64,000 nucleotides of DNA, taken from Pseudomonas purpurea (GTDB lineage Bacteria > Pseudomonadota > Gammaproteobacteria > Pseudomonadales > Pseudomonadaceae). A program made the position numbers and the translations under genes. Position 1 is the first letter of the stretch, and every line of letters begins with the position of its first letter. Shown one piece after another: positions 9,579 through 18,456 of the stretch. The DNA lies in the NCBI RefSeq assembly GCF_039908635.1, contig NZ_CP150918.1, forward strand, positions 4,790,001 through 4,854,000. The letters are read 5' to 3'. Under the pieces are notes generated by a model, which saw only the letters and a list, made by a program, of their open reading frames with translations, did no database searches and was not told the DNA's origin.

Positions 9579-10199
9579 TTAACCCGGCGTCAGGCATTCC
9601 GGCGCATTGAGTTTTGGATCATTCACCAGGTTCGCCAACACCCGCTCGCGCAACGCGGCAGGTTCGCTGGCGAGCAGCGCCTGCAAGGTGTGCAGCGGGG
9701 TTTCGGGGTCAAGCCAGGCTTCCTGCCCTGCCGCATCGAGAATCAACGGCCGGCGCTGATTCGACGCAGCCTGGGTCACCACCGCCGTACTCAACCAGAC
9801 CTGCTCCTGCACCGGGTACGCTTCCCAGATCGCCGCAAAAAACAGCGAGGAACCCTCCCCCGGAGTCAGCCAGTAAGGACGCTTGCGGGTGGTGCCGCGC
9901 CATTCATAGAACCCGTTGGCCGGCAACAGGCAACGACGCAGGCGAAAGGCCTCGCGAAACATGGGCTGTTCGGCCAGGGTCTCGGCACGGGCGTGCGCCG
10001 GGGTCCGCGACAAGTCGGTGAGCCAGGGTGGCGTCAGCCCCCAACGCGCACGCGCCAACGTGCGCTGGCCCGCGTCCGCCCGCAGCATCAACACCGAGTC
10101 ATTGGGCGAAATATTCCACTGCGCCTGCTGATCGGCCGGAAATCCGGGCAAGGCCGCAAACGCGGGGTTCCAACGAAACAGGGCATAACGTCCACACAT
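9579..10199 (-). CDS. SRAP domain protein (YedK/HMCES-like) with altered active site
   Basis: This 206-residue single-domain protein begins MCGRYALF. In this family Cys2 becomes the N-terminus after Met removal and forms a thiazolidine link to abasic sites in single-stranded DNA, shielding them. Cys2 and the conserved glutamate (FYEW, Glu99) are present. Two other active-site positions differ from E. coli YedK by my alignment: its Asn75 (NARVET) is His69 here (HARAET), and its His160 (IHDRRPL) is Asn147 here (SNQRRPL). The pair looks swapped. The ribosome site is weak (GAGAG far upstream). Confidence 0.87.
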   Translation of the reverse strand: MCGRYALFRWNPAFAALPGFPADQQAQWNISPNDSVLMLRADAGQRTLARARWGLTPPWLTDLSRTPAHARAETLAEQPMFREAFRLRRCLLPANGFYEWRGTTRKRPYWLTPGEGSSLFFAAIWEAYPVQEQVWLSTAVVTQAASNQRRPLILDAAGQEAWLDPETPLHTLQALLASEPAALRERVLANLVNDPKLNAPECLTPG

Positions 10200-10234
10200 G
10201 GGGCAACACGACTCTCACTCAAACGAACGTCAGC

Positions 10235-10495
10235 CTAACAGACCAGCACCCCGGGAACAGTGTGCGGTTCGTCGCCAGGCATAGGTAGCGCCGCATTGTA
10301 CGCGGCGATCAGCTCACGCGCGTATTGCGCCTGGTCGTTGTCCACCGCCAGCCCGAGCAGGCCGAACACCGGCAGTTCGCCCACACCGCCCAACAGGTCG
10401 CGCCCCACCAGATGCGCTTCCACCCCTTCACTGGCCAGCATGCCTTGCAGCAGTTCGCCTTCCATCAGGTTTTCCGGTTCGTAGATGCGCTGCAT
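10235..10495 (-). CDS. DUF2007 family small protein
   Basis: This 86-residue cytosolic protein has the DUF2007 pattern: MQRIYEPENLMEGELLQGMLASEGVEA, then a GGVGELP loop and AVDNDQAQYARELI. Members have been called putative signal-transducing proteins, but no function is established. The ATG at 10495 is preferred over the GTG at 10504 because AGGG lies eight bases before it and overlaps the GTG. It follows the CPXCG gene on the same strand after 12 bases, so the two are likely co-transcribed. Confidence 0.8.
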   Translation of the reverse strand: MQRIYEPENLMEGELLQGMLASEGVEAHLVGRDLLGGVGELPVFGLLGLAVDNDQAQYARELIAAYNAALPMPGDEPHTVPGVLVC

Positions 10496-10507
10496 AGGGG
10501 TCACCCT

Positions 10508-10690
10508 TCACTCGTTTTCAGTGTGAACGTCGAGCATCCATTCCTGACCGTCGGTTTGCAGCGTGAATACAATTGGCCGGCAACATACCGGACAGTCCTC
10601 AATGTACTGCTGATCGCCGCCGGACAGGTCCAGCACGGCTTCCACTTCCTCCCCGCAATAAGGGCAGTCATAGTGCGCAGTTTCCAGCAT
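10508..10690 (-). CDS. CPXCG-motif cysteine-rich small protein
   Basis: This 60-residue protein has two metal-binding pairs, CPYC at 9-12 and CPVC at 33-36, spaced as in a zinc ribbon. That pattern defines the CPXCG family. The function is unknown and zinc binding is inferred from the cysteines. It is the first gene of a likely two-gene unit with the DUF2007 gene. Confidence 0.85.
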   Translation of the reverse strand: MLETAHYDCPYCGEEVEAVLDLSGGDQQYIEDCPVCCRPIVFTLQTDGQEWMLDVHTENE

Positions 10691-10833
10691 CGCGGTCTCC
10701 CAAGTGACTTGTGCGTATAATCGCCGGTCTATTTGCAGGGCTATTTTTGTTTGAGCGTATTTTTCAGACCGTGCCCTCTGTGTAATCGATCCAATCCATT
10801 ACTTACCCTAGCCGTTTCTAACAAGAGAGCATG

Positions 10834-11997
10834 ATGGGCGAATTCGATGCCATCCGACCTTACGACGACAGCGAAGTCCCGGCAGTACTGGCCAGGCTGC
10901 TCGGCGACAAGGCGTTTCTAGATATCCTCACCCACTTCCGCTTCCCGCGTTTTGCCGGGGCCTTCGGCTGGTTGCTCAAACCCCTTATCGCTTATCGGCT
11001 GCGCCGTGAGTTTGCGGGTGTCAGCTCGGTGGCCACCTTGCAGGACAAGGTCGAACTGTACGTCGACCACACGATCGAGCGCGCCACCGACGGCGTGACC
11101 TACACCGGCGTCGAACAATTCAAGTCCGGCAGCGCCTACCTGTTCATCGCCAACCACCGCGACATCGTGATGGACCCGGCCTTCGTCAACTACGCGGTGT
11201 ACCACGCCGGCCTGCCGACGCCACGCATCGCCATTGGCGACAACCTGCTGCAAAAGCCCTATGTCAGCGACCTGATGCGCCTGAACAAGAGCTTTATCGT
11301 GCACCGCTCGATCACCGGCCGACGCGAAAAAATGGCGGCTTACCAGTTGCTCTCGGCGTACATCAACCACTCGATCCGCAACGACTGCCAGTCGATCTGG
11401 ATCGCCCAGGCCGAAGGACGGGCCAAGGACGGCGACGACCGTACCGAGTCGGCGATCCTCAAGATGTTCCACATGAGCCGCAAGGACGAGCCGTTTGGCG
11501 AAGTCATTCAGTCGTTGAACGTCACCCCGGTGTCGATCAGCTACGAATACGACCCCTGCGACCAGGCCAAGGCCCGCGAGCTGTACATCCGCGCCACCAC
11601 CGGCACTTACGCCAAAGTGCCCGGCGAGGATGACGCGAGCATCGCCAAGGGCATCACCGGCTACAAAGGCCGGGTGCACGTGAACTTCGCAGCGCCGATC
11701 ACCGAACGTTACGACGACACCAAGCAATTGGCGAGCGAAATGGACCGGCAGATCCTTGGTGGCTACCGCTTGTTCCCGGTGCACTACCTGGCTTATGCCC
11801 AGTGGAGCGACGCCGACCCGCAATTGCAGGTGCCCGATGCCACCCAGGTGTTTGCCGCCGATGAGCTGGCCAAGGCCCAGGAAGAATGGCAACGGCGCCT
11901 CGACGCCTGCCCCGAGGCACATCGACCGTTCCTGGTGCTGCAATACGCAACGCCGGTACGCAATCAGTACCGCGTCAAGGCTGGCCTGCCACTCTAA
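10834..11997 (+). CDS. 1-acyl-glycerol-3-phosphate acyltransferase family protein
   Basis: This 387-residue protein has the PlsC-type acyltransferase motif NHRDIVMD (HX4D) near residue 107, and a later AEGRAKDG block. The family moves acyl groups to glycerolipid or related acceptors at the cytoplasmic membrane. This long Pseudomonas variant has extra N- and C-terminal regions and no obvious membrane span, so the acceptor is uncertain. ATGs at 10831 and 10834 are both possible; the second fits the spacing from AAGAGAG better. A good terminator follows. Confidence 0.8.
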   Translation: MGEFDAIRPYDDSEVPAVLARLLGDKAFLDILTHFRFPRFAGAFGWLLKPLIAYRLRREFAGVSSVATLQDKVELYVDHTIERATDGVTYTGVEQFKSGSAYLFIANHRDIVMDPAFVNYAVYHAGLPTPRIAIGDNLLQKPYVSDLMRLNKSFIVHRSITGRREKMAAYQLLSAYINHSIRNDCQSIWIAQAEGRAKDGDDRTESAILKMFHMSRKDEPFGEVIQSLNVTPVSISYEYDPCDQAKARELYIRATTGTYAKVPGEDDASIAKGITGYKGRVHVNFAAPITERYDDTKQLASEMDRQILGGYRLFPVHYLAYAQWSDADPQLQVPDATQVFAADELAKAQEEWQRRLDACPEAHRPFLVLQYATPVRNQYRVKAGLPL

Positions 11998-12016
11998 GGC
12001 CTGAACCAGACACGAC

Positions 12017-12043
12017 AACGGCGCCCATGGGCGCCGTTTCTTT
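12017..12043 (+). terminator. rho-independent terminator
   Basis: AACGGCGCCC-AT-GGGCGCCGTT is a perfect stem followed by TCTTTG, 20 bases after the acyltransferase stop. It may also serve the convergent small membrane protein gene. Confidence 0.7.
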
Positions 12044-12057
12044 GTGCCTTGAAACCC

Positions 12058-12342
12058 TTAAACCCGGGTGCTGATCCACGACACCAGCAGCGCCAATGCC
12101 AGGCAGGCGAAACCGAAACGGTAGAAAAAGCGGTTCATGCGCAAGGTCGCGACGTCCAGCAACAACATCGGTTGATCAACCGCACGACGTTCGCTTTGTT
12201 CGGCAAGGTGGGCCAGGGCCCGTTGCTCACGGCGCCGGGTGGCGTGCAGCAGCCAACCGCCGGGGCAGGCAAACAGCAGGGCCAGCAGGTTGATCAGTTT
12301 GGCGGGGTGTGCAGAGAACAGCGAGATCAGGTGCAACGACAT
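12058..12342 (-). CDS. small conserved membrane protein, unknown function
   Basis: This 94-residue protein has two hydrophobic segments, one near the N-terminus (LINLLALLFACPGGWLL) and one near the C-terminus (FGFACLALALLVSWI), separated by an Arg/Glu-rich stretch. The second ATG (12342) sits six bases after GAGG and is preferred to 12345. I do not recognise a named family. Confidence 0.6.
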   Translation of the reverse strand: MSLHLISLFSAHPAKLINLLALLFACPGGWLLHATRRREQRALAHLAEQSERRAVDQPMLLLDVATLRMNRFFYRFGFACLALALLVSWISTRV

Positions 12343-12535
12343 CATAAACCTCAAGCAAAACCGGTAAGGCGGAGCATCAGGCCTGCTCTCGCGGCGCGGA
12401 TTCTACCGAAAGCCTGGCGTGTTGCCCGCGCTTTAAGACGAAACAACGACCGATGCGCCAATTAATTTAGCCCGTCATGCCTTCGTCATCTAAACAAGCC
12501 AGTCTGTGGCCCCTCGAATCCCCATGGAGCTTGTC

Positions 12536-12742
12536 ATGCTGCACGCCGAAAACCAGGACCGCCTCTACCTGATCGCCCAAAGCGATGAACAGCAAGCGCT
12601 GGTCGGCAGCCTGGCCTTCAACGTCCAGGACCGCCACTGGCTAGTGTATTGCGCCCTCGGCGGGCATCAACACGCCGACCTGCCTGAAACCGATTTGCTG
12701 ACCGGTGTCAGCGTGCTGGATTTTTACTCGCAAGCGGCCTGA
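12536..12742 (+). CDS. small conserved hypothetical protein
   Basis: This 68-residue soluble protein has no domain I can name. GGAG lies six bases before the ATG at 12536, which favours this start over the earlier in-frame ATG at 12524. The sequence is polar with a central DRHWLVYCALGGHQHADLPE. Codon use matches neighbouring genes. A bidirectional terminator follows. Confidence 0.55.
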   Translation: MLHAENQDRLYLIAQSDEQQALVGSLAFNVQDRHWLVYCALGGHQHADLPETDLLTGVSVLDFYSQAA

Positions 12743-12791
12743 CAACGCTGCCCTCTTGTGGGAGGTGTGCATCTGCATAATTGGCAGGCAT

Positions 12792-12829
12792 GAAAAAGCC
12801 CGGGCCATCACTGGCACCGGGCTTTTTTG
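12792..12829. terminator. bidirectional terminator
   Basis: AAAAAGCCCGG...CCGGGCTTTTTT forms a strong stem with A and T runs on either side. It serves the rightward small gene and the leftward lipoprotein gene. Confidence 0.85.
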
Positions 12830-12843
12830 AATCTCGCGAATGT

Positions 12844-13428
12844 TTACTCGCCGAGAATCTGACCGACGGTCGGGTCCTTGAACAGACGCGTCAGCGCATC
12901 ACTCAGCACATCGCCCACCAGTTTGGTGTTGGTTTCCTGGTTCGGCGCCATGCCGAAACGCTGGTCCAGCGAGGCGCCATAACGGCCGCTGTAGCGACGG
13001 TTGGCGTTCTGCACATCGGAGCGGAAGGTCGCGCCGATGGTCGCTTCGGTCACGTACATGCCTTCTTTGGGCGACTGGTACTTCAACTCGGCCAGGGTCA
13101 CGGTCAACTGCGGCGCGTTGTAGGCGTTGGCGGTCGGGGTGAAGCCCAGCAGACGAACGGCGGCCTCAGCCTGGGCTTGCAGCTTGGGCAGGATGTCGGC
13201 GCCCTGGACGGTAATGGCGCTGGTTTCCGGGTACAAGCCACCACGGGTGCCCAAGGTAGGCGACGGACGGCCATCAACCACACGCACCACCACCGGCTGG
13301 CCATGGCCTACCGGCGCGAGCTGGCTCGTGAGCTTGGGTTGCGGACTAAGTTGTTGCGGGCTGTGGGCGCAGCCAACCAGGGTCAAACTGGTCACAGTGA
13401 TCAAACCGAACAACAGGCGTTGCAACAT
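12844..13428 (-). CDS. YajG family lipoprotein
   Basis: This 194-residue protein begins with a lipoprotein signal peptide ending LTLVGC, so it should be lipid-anchored, probably in the outer membrane. The mature part contains VVVRVVDGRPSPTLGTRGG and a C-terminal VLSDALTRLFKDP typical of YajG. Function is not established. The ATG at 13428 is chosen because GGAGAGAAGCGC precedes it and the longer frame would bury the signal peptide. Confidence 0.83.
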   Translation of the reverse strand: MLQRLLFGLITVTSLTLVGCAHSPQQLSPQPKLTSQLAPVGHGQPVVVRVVDGRPSPTLGTRGGLYPETSAITVQGADILPKLQAQAEAAVRLLGFTPTANAYNAPQLTVTLAELKYQSPKEGMYVTEATIGATFRSDVQNANRRYSGRYGASLDQRFGMAPNQETNTKLVGDVLSDALTRLFKDPTVGQILGE

Positions 13429-13610
13429 GCGCTTCTCTCCAGAATCAGGCACAAACAGACCGGCAGTATAGCGGTGGGTGCCGGCTGCAAACCAGCGACC
13501 CTGAATACGGGCTGAACAGTTGTTCAAAGTCATGCTTCACGCCAGGCAGTAACGCCAATGTCATGCCACACTGACATTCTTCAAAGCAGTCACACACCGG
13601 ATACATTGCC

Positions 13611-13844
13611 ATGACAATCCTTTGGCCGCTGTTCGTCTCACGACGTAAATATCGCTACTTCGCCCAGCTCGACGCCAATCAATGCTGCCTGGCGTTCAGG
13701 CACTGCCAACGGGTACCAACGGGCAAAGGCTGGGTGGAAATCCAGGAGATCCGCCTCAACTGGCTGCACCGGCCGTTGCCCGACAGCGCCCGTGTCAGGG
13801 GGCGCGCTCCACGCTCATGGCTGCAACAGCTGTTGCCCTCCTGA
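13611..13844 (+). CDS. small conserved hypothetical protein
   Basis: This 77-residue basic protein begins MTILWPLFVSRRKYRYFAQLD, followed by GWVEIQEIRLNWL and HRPLPDSARVRGR. It resembles short Pseudomonas proteins of unknown role as I recall them. The ribosome site is weak (CCGGATACATTGCC before ATG). There is no signal peptide. Confidence 0.5.
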   Translation: MTILWPLFVSRRKYRYFAQLDANQCCLAFRHCQRVPTGKGWVEIQEIRLNWLHRPLPDSARVRGRAPRSWLQQLLPS

Positions 13845-14585
13845 CCAGACGGCTAATAAAAGTCATTAAACACGACCATTTCCCCACGTTTCTTCGCTAC
13901 AATCTCCCCCCGATTATAAGGACGTCTCCTGATCGGGCCCCGCAGCACCGTCAATACGCAAGTATTGGCACCCATAACCGCCCACAGAGAGCCGCCCACA
14001 CAGATCGAGTGAAGCTGGCGTGCTTGCTGTTTATCCTGCAAAACACCCCTTCTCGCGAATCTGCCAGAGCTGTCATTACGCTCGGTCACTGAGCTGTTTG
14101 CCTGCGTTGCCTGCCATTGTTTTGTCGATGGCGGCGGTCCTCGGGCACAGTGCCAGGCTGGGACAGCCCTTTTTTGAGGTTCACGTCTTCAAAAGAGCGT
14201 GAAAAAACGGGTTTTCACAACTTCACGAGAGTGTGGCGAGCAAATGAATAGTTTTGCGTCTGAACATGCACCATTAGCGTCTACAACAGCCCAACGACAC
14301 AGGACCGAGTGCTCCTCAAACACCGGAGCCTGAAGCCTGTCCGCTACGGATTTGGTTGCACAAACGGACGTATCGACCATAAGTCGAATTGCCTCCCGCG
14401 CGCTGAAGTGAGTTCATAGGAACCCTAGGGCCCGGTGGGTAGCGTCTGTCGAAGTTGCGAAAAATTGCGAAGATTCGGACATGGCGATCCTGGCCATGGG
14501 TGACCTGGGGCTCTACAAAGCTTGCCCCGTAACTCCTGGCAGCTATGCCGACAATTTGGTGCTGCAGATTTTGGAGACGCGTTAA
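13845..14585 (+). promoter_or_regulatory. 741-base leader region upstream of mqo
   Basis: No convincing full-length gene is present. The region contains a GTGAAAA...TTTTCAC stem (14199-14218). It also holds a 29-codon frame from the ATG at 14245 (MNSFASEHAPL..., stop near 14332) with GGCGAG just before it, and an A-rich tract near 14456-14470. It should hold the mqo promoter and a long 5' leader. I cannot name a riboswitch or small RNA here. Confidence 0.4.
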
Positions 14586-16094
14586 ATGGCGCATAACGAA
14601 GCAGTCGACGTAGTACTGGTTGGGGCCGGCATCATGAGTGCCACCCTGGCTGTACTGCTCAAAGAGCTCGACCCCGCGATCAAGCTGGAAGTCGTCGAGT
14701 TGATGGATTCCGGTGCCGCGGAGAGTTCCAACCCGTGGAACAACGCCGGTACCGGTCACGCCGGGCTGTGTGAGCTCAACTACACGCCACAGGCCGCCGA
14801 CGGCAGCGTCGACATCAAGAAAGCCGTGCACATCAATACCCAGTTCGAGGTGTCGAAGCAGTTCTGGTCCTACCTGACCAAAAAAGGCACCTTCGGCTCG
14901 TCGAAGTCCTTCATCAGCCCGGTCCCGCACCTGAGCTTCGTGCAAGGCGATGCTGGCGTTTCGTTCCTCAAGGAACGCTTCAACGTGCTGAGCAAGCACC
15001 ACGCCTTCGCCGACATGGAATACACCGAAGACAAGGCAAAAATGGCGGGCTGGATGCCATTGATGATGCCGGGGCGTCCGGCTGACGAAACCATCGCCGC
15101 CACCCGCGTGATGAACGGCACCGACGTCAACTTCGGCGCCCTGACCAATCAACTGCTCAAGCACCTGACCAGCGCACCCGATGCCCAGGTCAAGTACTGC
15201 AAGCGGGTGACCGGCCTCAAGCGCAACAGCAACGGCTGGACTGTCAGCATCAAGGACGTCAACAGCGGCAACACCCGTGAAGTCAACGCCAAGTTCGTCT
15301 TCCTCGGCGCTGGCGGCGCGGCATTGCCGCTGTTGCAGGCGTCGGGCATCGAAGAAAGCAAAGGCTTCGGCGGCTTCCCGATCAGCGGCCAGTGGCTGCG
15401 TTGCGATAACCCGGAAGTGGTCAAGCACCACCAGGCCAAGGTGTACAGCCAGGCTGCGGTCGGCTCGCCGCCGATGTCGGTGCCACACTTGGACACCCGC
15501 GTGGTCGATGGCAAGAAGTCCCTGCTGTTCGGGCCATATGCCGGTTTCACCACCAAGTTCCTCAAGCACGGTTCGTTCATGGACCTGCCGATGTCGGTTC
15601 GTGCCGGCAACATCGGCCCGATGCTGGCCGTGGCGAAAAACAACATGGACCTGACCAAGTACCTGGTCAGCGAAGTGATGCAGTCGATGGAACAACGCCT
15701 GGAATCCCTGCGCCGCTTCTACCCCGAGGCCAAAGCCGAAGACTGGCGCCTGGAAGTGGCTGGCCAGCGTGTGCAGATCATCAAGAAAGACCCGAAGAAA
15801 GGTGGCGTTCTGCAGTTCGGTACCGAACTGGTGGCGGCCAAGGACGGTTCCCTCGCGGCCCTGCTCGGCGCTTCGCCGGGCGCGTCGGTAACGGTCTCGA
15901 TCATGCTGGAACTGATCGAAAAATGCTTCCCGAACAAAGCTTCCGGTGAATGGGCCGCCAAACTGGCGGAAATCTTCCCGGCCCGTGAAAAGGTTCTGGA
16001 AACCGACGCTGCGCTGTATCGCAAGATCAACGCGCAGAACAACGTCGCGCTGGAGCTGGTTGAAGAAAGCAGCGAGACCCCAAGCTTCGCTTGA
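14586..16094 (+). CDS. mqo: malate:quinone oxidoreductase
   Basis: This 502-residue FAD-dependent peripheral membrane enzyme oxidises malate to oxaloacetate and passes electrons to the quinone pool. It replaces or complements NAD malate dehydrogenase in the TCA cycle. The N-terminal FAD-binding fold is seen as [15 protein letters not shown] at about 8-22, followed by the mqo-typical [29 protein letters not shown] precedes the ATG. Length matches the family. A strong terminator follows and a long unexplained leader precedes it. Confidence 0.95.
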   Translation: MAHNEAVDVVLVGAGIMSATLAVLLKELDPAIKLEVVELMDSGAAESSNPWNNAGTGHAGLCELNYTPQAADGSVDIKKAVHINTQFEVSKQFWSYLTKKGTFGSSKSFISPVPHLSFVQGDAGVSFLKERFNVLSKHHAFADMEYTEDKAKMAGWMPLMMPGRPADETIAATRVMNGTDVNFGALTNQLLKHLTSAPDAQVKYCKRVTGLKRNSNGWTVSIKDVNSGNTREVNAKFVFLGAGGAALPLLQASGIEESKGFGGFPISGQWLRCDNPEVVKHHQAKVYSQAAVGSPPMSVPHLDTRVVDGKKSLLFGPYAGFTTKFLKHGSFMDLPMSVRAGNIGPMLAVAKNNMDLTKYLVSEVMQSMEQRLESLRRFYPEAKAEDWRLEVAGQRVQIIKKDPKKGGVLQFGTELVAAKDGSLAALLGASPGASVTVSIMLELIEKCFPNKASGEWAAKLAEIFPAREKVLETDAALYRKINAQNNVALELVEESSETPSFA

Positions 16095-16107
16095 AGTCTT
16101 GAGGCAT

Positions 16108-16147
16108 AAAAAACGCCCCGTTCTCGTTGAGAGCGGGGCGTTTTTTT
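16108..16147 (+). terminator. rho-independent terminator after mqo
   Basis: AAAAAACGCCCCG and CGGGGCGTTTTTTT form a perfect GC-rich stem followed by seven Ts, 14 bases after the mqo stop. Confidence 0.9.
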
Positions 16148-16167
16148 ATGACCGGGCAAATCTGATT

Positions 16168-16279
16168 TGTGGCGAGGGAGCTTGCTCCCGCTGGGCTGCG
16201 AAGCGGCCCCAAAACTCTGCGAACGGCGGAGATCTTGTGAGTGCTGCGCACTCAAGCGGGAGCAAGCTCCCTCGCCACA
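16168..16279. repeat. REPIN, copy 2
   Basis: TGTGGCGAGGGAGCTTGCTCCCGCTGG and its inverted partner CAAGCGGGAGCAAGCTCCCTCGCCACA flank about 60 unique bases. The two arms are nearly perfect complements. It lies between the mqo terminator and the PA4642-like gene. Confidence 0.85.
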
Positions 16280-16300
16280 CTTACCGATGTACCTGAGGAA

Positions 16301-16588
16301 TCAGCCGCGAGCTTTTTCGATCAGCTCGATGTAGTCCGGCGCGTTGCGCTGATCCTTGATCAAGGCAACGAAGTCATTGCCGTGCTCATCCTTGCCGTCC
16401 AGGTCCAGCCCGGCCTCGACGAAGAACACCAAGAAACGCTCGAAATCGTCGATCCGCAGACCGCGGTAAGCCTTGATCAGTTTATGCAGGGACGGTGAAG
16501 TGGCGTCGACCGGTTCGAAATCCAGGAACAGTTTGATCTGCGCATCGCCGATCTCGTCACCAATCAACTGCTTTTTATCTTTACGCAT
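16301..16588 (-). CDS. PA4642 family protein
   Basis: This 95-residue acidic soluble protein (MRKDKKQLIGDEIGD...) matches the small Pseudomonas family named after PA4642, which sits beside mqoB in P. aeruginosa. Function is unknown. GGAG precedes the ATG with good spacing. Confidence 0.82.
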   Translation of the reverse strand: MRKDKKQLIGDEIGDAQIKLFLDFEPVDATSPSLHKLIKAYRGLRIDDFERFLVFFVEAGLDLDGKDEHGNDFVALIKDQRNAPDYIELIEKARG

Positions 16589-16651
16589 TGCCGACTCCAG
16601 CTCGCAGACATTACACGGGGCGGGCAGTTTACCCCCCGCGCGGCTCCGGGC

Positions 16652-17137
16652 TCAACGCGTGCGTTGGCTGCCGGTGTGCAGGTCTGCCCAGACATGCCCG
16701 TTGGCGTAACTGAGGAACTGGCAATACACCGTATCGTTACGCAGCAAGTCCATCACCACCCGGTACTGAGTCAGCGGGTAGTAGAGCGTCAGAGTTTTGC
16801 TCTTGTCGTCATAGATCGGTTTTTTCAGGCTTTTGCTTTCGCCGTCGAAATTCACCAGCACCTGGCTGATGGTCGCGCCCTTGTTCAACGGTTTGCCCTT
16901 GAGGCGAATCATCAACGGTGAAGTCACCGGGATCGGCTGTTGCGTGGATTGGCGCTGACTGCCCACCACCACCGAATACTCGGTGACCTGCAACAGTTGC
17001 TGTTGCTCGGGTTGGCCACCACGCAGCAACAGGTCGTCGGGTGGCAGGAGCTGCCCGTGCATGACCGCTGGCGCGGCCGCCAGCGGAAGGCTGAGGGTCA
17101 GCAACAGGGCGGCGCAGTTGCGGATCAAAAGGCTCAT
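16652..17137 (-). CDS. secreted protein of unknown function (PA4643-like)
   Basis: This 161-residue protein has a clear N-terminal signal peptide (LLLTLSLPLAAAPA) and no lipobox cysteine, so it is probably periplasmic. The C-terminus is VYCQFLSYANGHVWADLHTGSQRTR. Placement between the PA4642-like gene and wbuC matches the P. aeruginosa order as I recall it. GGAGCCTGTC precedes the ATG. No function can be assigned. Confidence 0.7.
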   Translation of the reverse strand: MSLLIRNCAALLLTLSLPLAAAPAVMHGQLLPPDDLLLRGGQPEQQQLLQVTEYSVVVGSQRQSTQQPIPVTSPLMIRLKGKPLNKGATISQVLVNFDGESKSLKKPIYDDKSKTLTLYYPLTQYRVVMDLLRNDTVYCQFLSYANGHVWADLHTGSQRTR

Positions 17138-17206
17138 GACAGGCTCCGAAGGGCGGGGCCAAGCACTCTAGCATGGGGTATACGAAAGTGAATCCGTGAA
17201 CACGAT

Positions 17207-17238
17207 CCCATGTGGGAGCGCGGCTGCTCCCACATGGG
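17207..17238. repeat. single REP-like palindrome / terminator
   Basis: CCCATGTGGGAGC and its exact complement GCTCCCACATGGG (13-bp arms) enclose GCGGCT. The GTGGGAGC core is the common fluorescent-Pseudomonas REP. It sits right after the wbuC stop and may act as its terminator. Confidence 0.6.
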
Positions 17239-17244
17239 TGAAGA

Positions 17245-17718
17245 TCAGTCGAACTGCGCGCGCATCCAGGCGTGGTACTCGGCAACGCCAGGCTCACCTT
17301 CGCGGGGCGCCCAGTGAGCATGCTCACCCTCGCCCACCGGCCGATAAGGACCGGACTTGCACTCGAACATCACGCTGTTCGCTTCCAGCACCACCAGGCC
17401 GTGGTAGACGCCCGCAGGCAAATCCACCCCCAAAGTATCGCCACCGCCCTGCAAGACCCGCTTGGCGACAACCTGCCCCGCCTCGTCGAAGATCAGCACG
17501 CCCAGGCGCCCCTGAAGGACGAGCAGGGTTTCTGCCTTGTCGTCACTCAAATGCCGGTGAGGCGGAATATAGGTGGCCGGCTGCAAGCCGACCGCCATCC
17601 GGTGGCACGGCTCTTCCATCTGGTGGAAGTTGTGATGCTGCCGGCCACGGGGGTTGGCCGCCGCTTTCTCGGCCAATTCGGTAAACAGTGTTTGATCGAG
17701 AAAGCTGGGCGTTGTCAT
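17245..17718 (-). CDS. WbuC family cupin-fold metalloprotein
   Basis: This 157-residue single-cupin protein has the metal-site histidines in IPPHRHLSDDKAET and a later GVYHGLV. WbuC-type proteins occur near surface polysaccharide genes or, as here, alone; no reaction is established. Its ATG lies three bases after the hpt stop, so it is the second gene of an hpt-wbuC unit. AAGGAATG precedes the start. Confidence 0.82.
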   Translation of the reverse strand: MTTPSFLDQTLFTELAEKAAANPRGRQHHNFHQMEEPCHRMAVGLQPATYIPPHRHLSDDKAETLLVLQGRLGVLIFDEAGQVVAKRVLQGGGDTLGVDLPAGVYHGLVVLEANSVMFECKSGPYRPVGEGEHAHWAPREGEPGVAEYHAWMRAQFD

Positions 17719-17721
17719 GTT

Positions 17722-18279
17722 TTACATTCCTTTGACGGCGAAGATGCCGGCGGCGTTGCGCCAGTAGCCTTTGTAGTCCATGCCATAACCGAAAATGTAG
17801 CGGTCGATGCACGGCAGGCCGACGTAATCGGCTTTCAGGTCCGGCCGAGCCTTGCGGTCGTGGTCCTTGTCGATCAGTACGGCGGTGTGCACGGCGCGGG
17901 CGCCGGCGTGTTTGCAGAAGTCGATGATCGCGCCCAGGGTGTGACCTTCGTCGAGGATGTCGTCGATGATCAGCACGTCACGGTCGATGAAGGACACTTC
18001 CGGCTTGGACTTCCAGAATAGCTCGCCGCCGCTGGTTTCGTTGCGATAGCGGGTGGCGTGCAGGTAGGACGCTTCCAGTGGGAACTTCAGATGGGTGAGC
18101 AGCTTGCCGGAGAAAATCAGGCCGCCGTTCATCACACAGAACACCACCGGATTGCGCTCAGCGAGTTCTTCGTTGATGTGTGCACCGACGCGGGCGATGG
18201 CCGCCTCGACTTCAGCTTCGGTGTACAGGCAGTCAGCCTCTCGCATGATTTGACGGATATGCTCGAGATCAGCGGACAT
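17722..18279 (-). CDS. hpt: hypoxanthine-guanine phosphoribosyltransferase
   Basis: This 185-residue salvage enzyme converts hypoxanthine or guanine plus PRPP to IMP or GMP. The PRPP-binding motif DVLIIDDILDEGHTLG is present around 100-115, and the base-binding lysine/aromatic region lies later (ADYVGLP). The ATG at 18279 is used because GGAGAGCGCC precedes it; the longer frame has no ribosome site. It is divergent from upp, which places purine and pyrimidine salvage side by side. Confidence 0.93.
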   Translation of the reverse strand: MSADLEHIRQIMREADCLYTEAEVEAAIARVGAHINEELAERNPVVFCVMNGGLIFSGKLLTHLKFPLEASYLHATRYRNETSGGELFWKSKPEVSFIDRDVLIIDDILDEGHTLGAIIDFCKHAGARAVHTAVLIDKDHDRKARPDLKADYVGLPCIDRYIFGYGMDYKGYWRNAAGIFAVKGM

Positions 18280-18456
18280 GGCGCTCTCCAAGGGGGTTTG
18301 AGGGGGAGGGTCGGATTCAGAAAAGCGGGCAAAGGTACGCATCAAGCGAGGCCAGATCAAGCGTTTGTGGACTAACGTACTGTATGTCTATAGGACAACA
18401 CCCCCGGATAGATTAATCTAGGCCGTTTTTTTTGCCCGCCGCCGGAGCTTTTCCCT

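Noticed and set aside
12792..12829. REP element
   Set aside because: A and T tracts flank the stem, so it is a normal bidirectional terminator.
13853..14089. 78-codon minus-strand ORF in the mqo leader
   Set aside because: No ribosome site, no recognisable features and unusual codon use; kept only as part of the unexplained leader.
14316..15695. Long minus-strand ORF (459 codons) opposite mqo
   Set aside because: Mirror frame of mqo; no ribosome site and no family resemblance.
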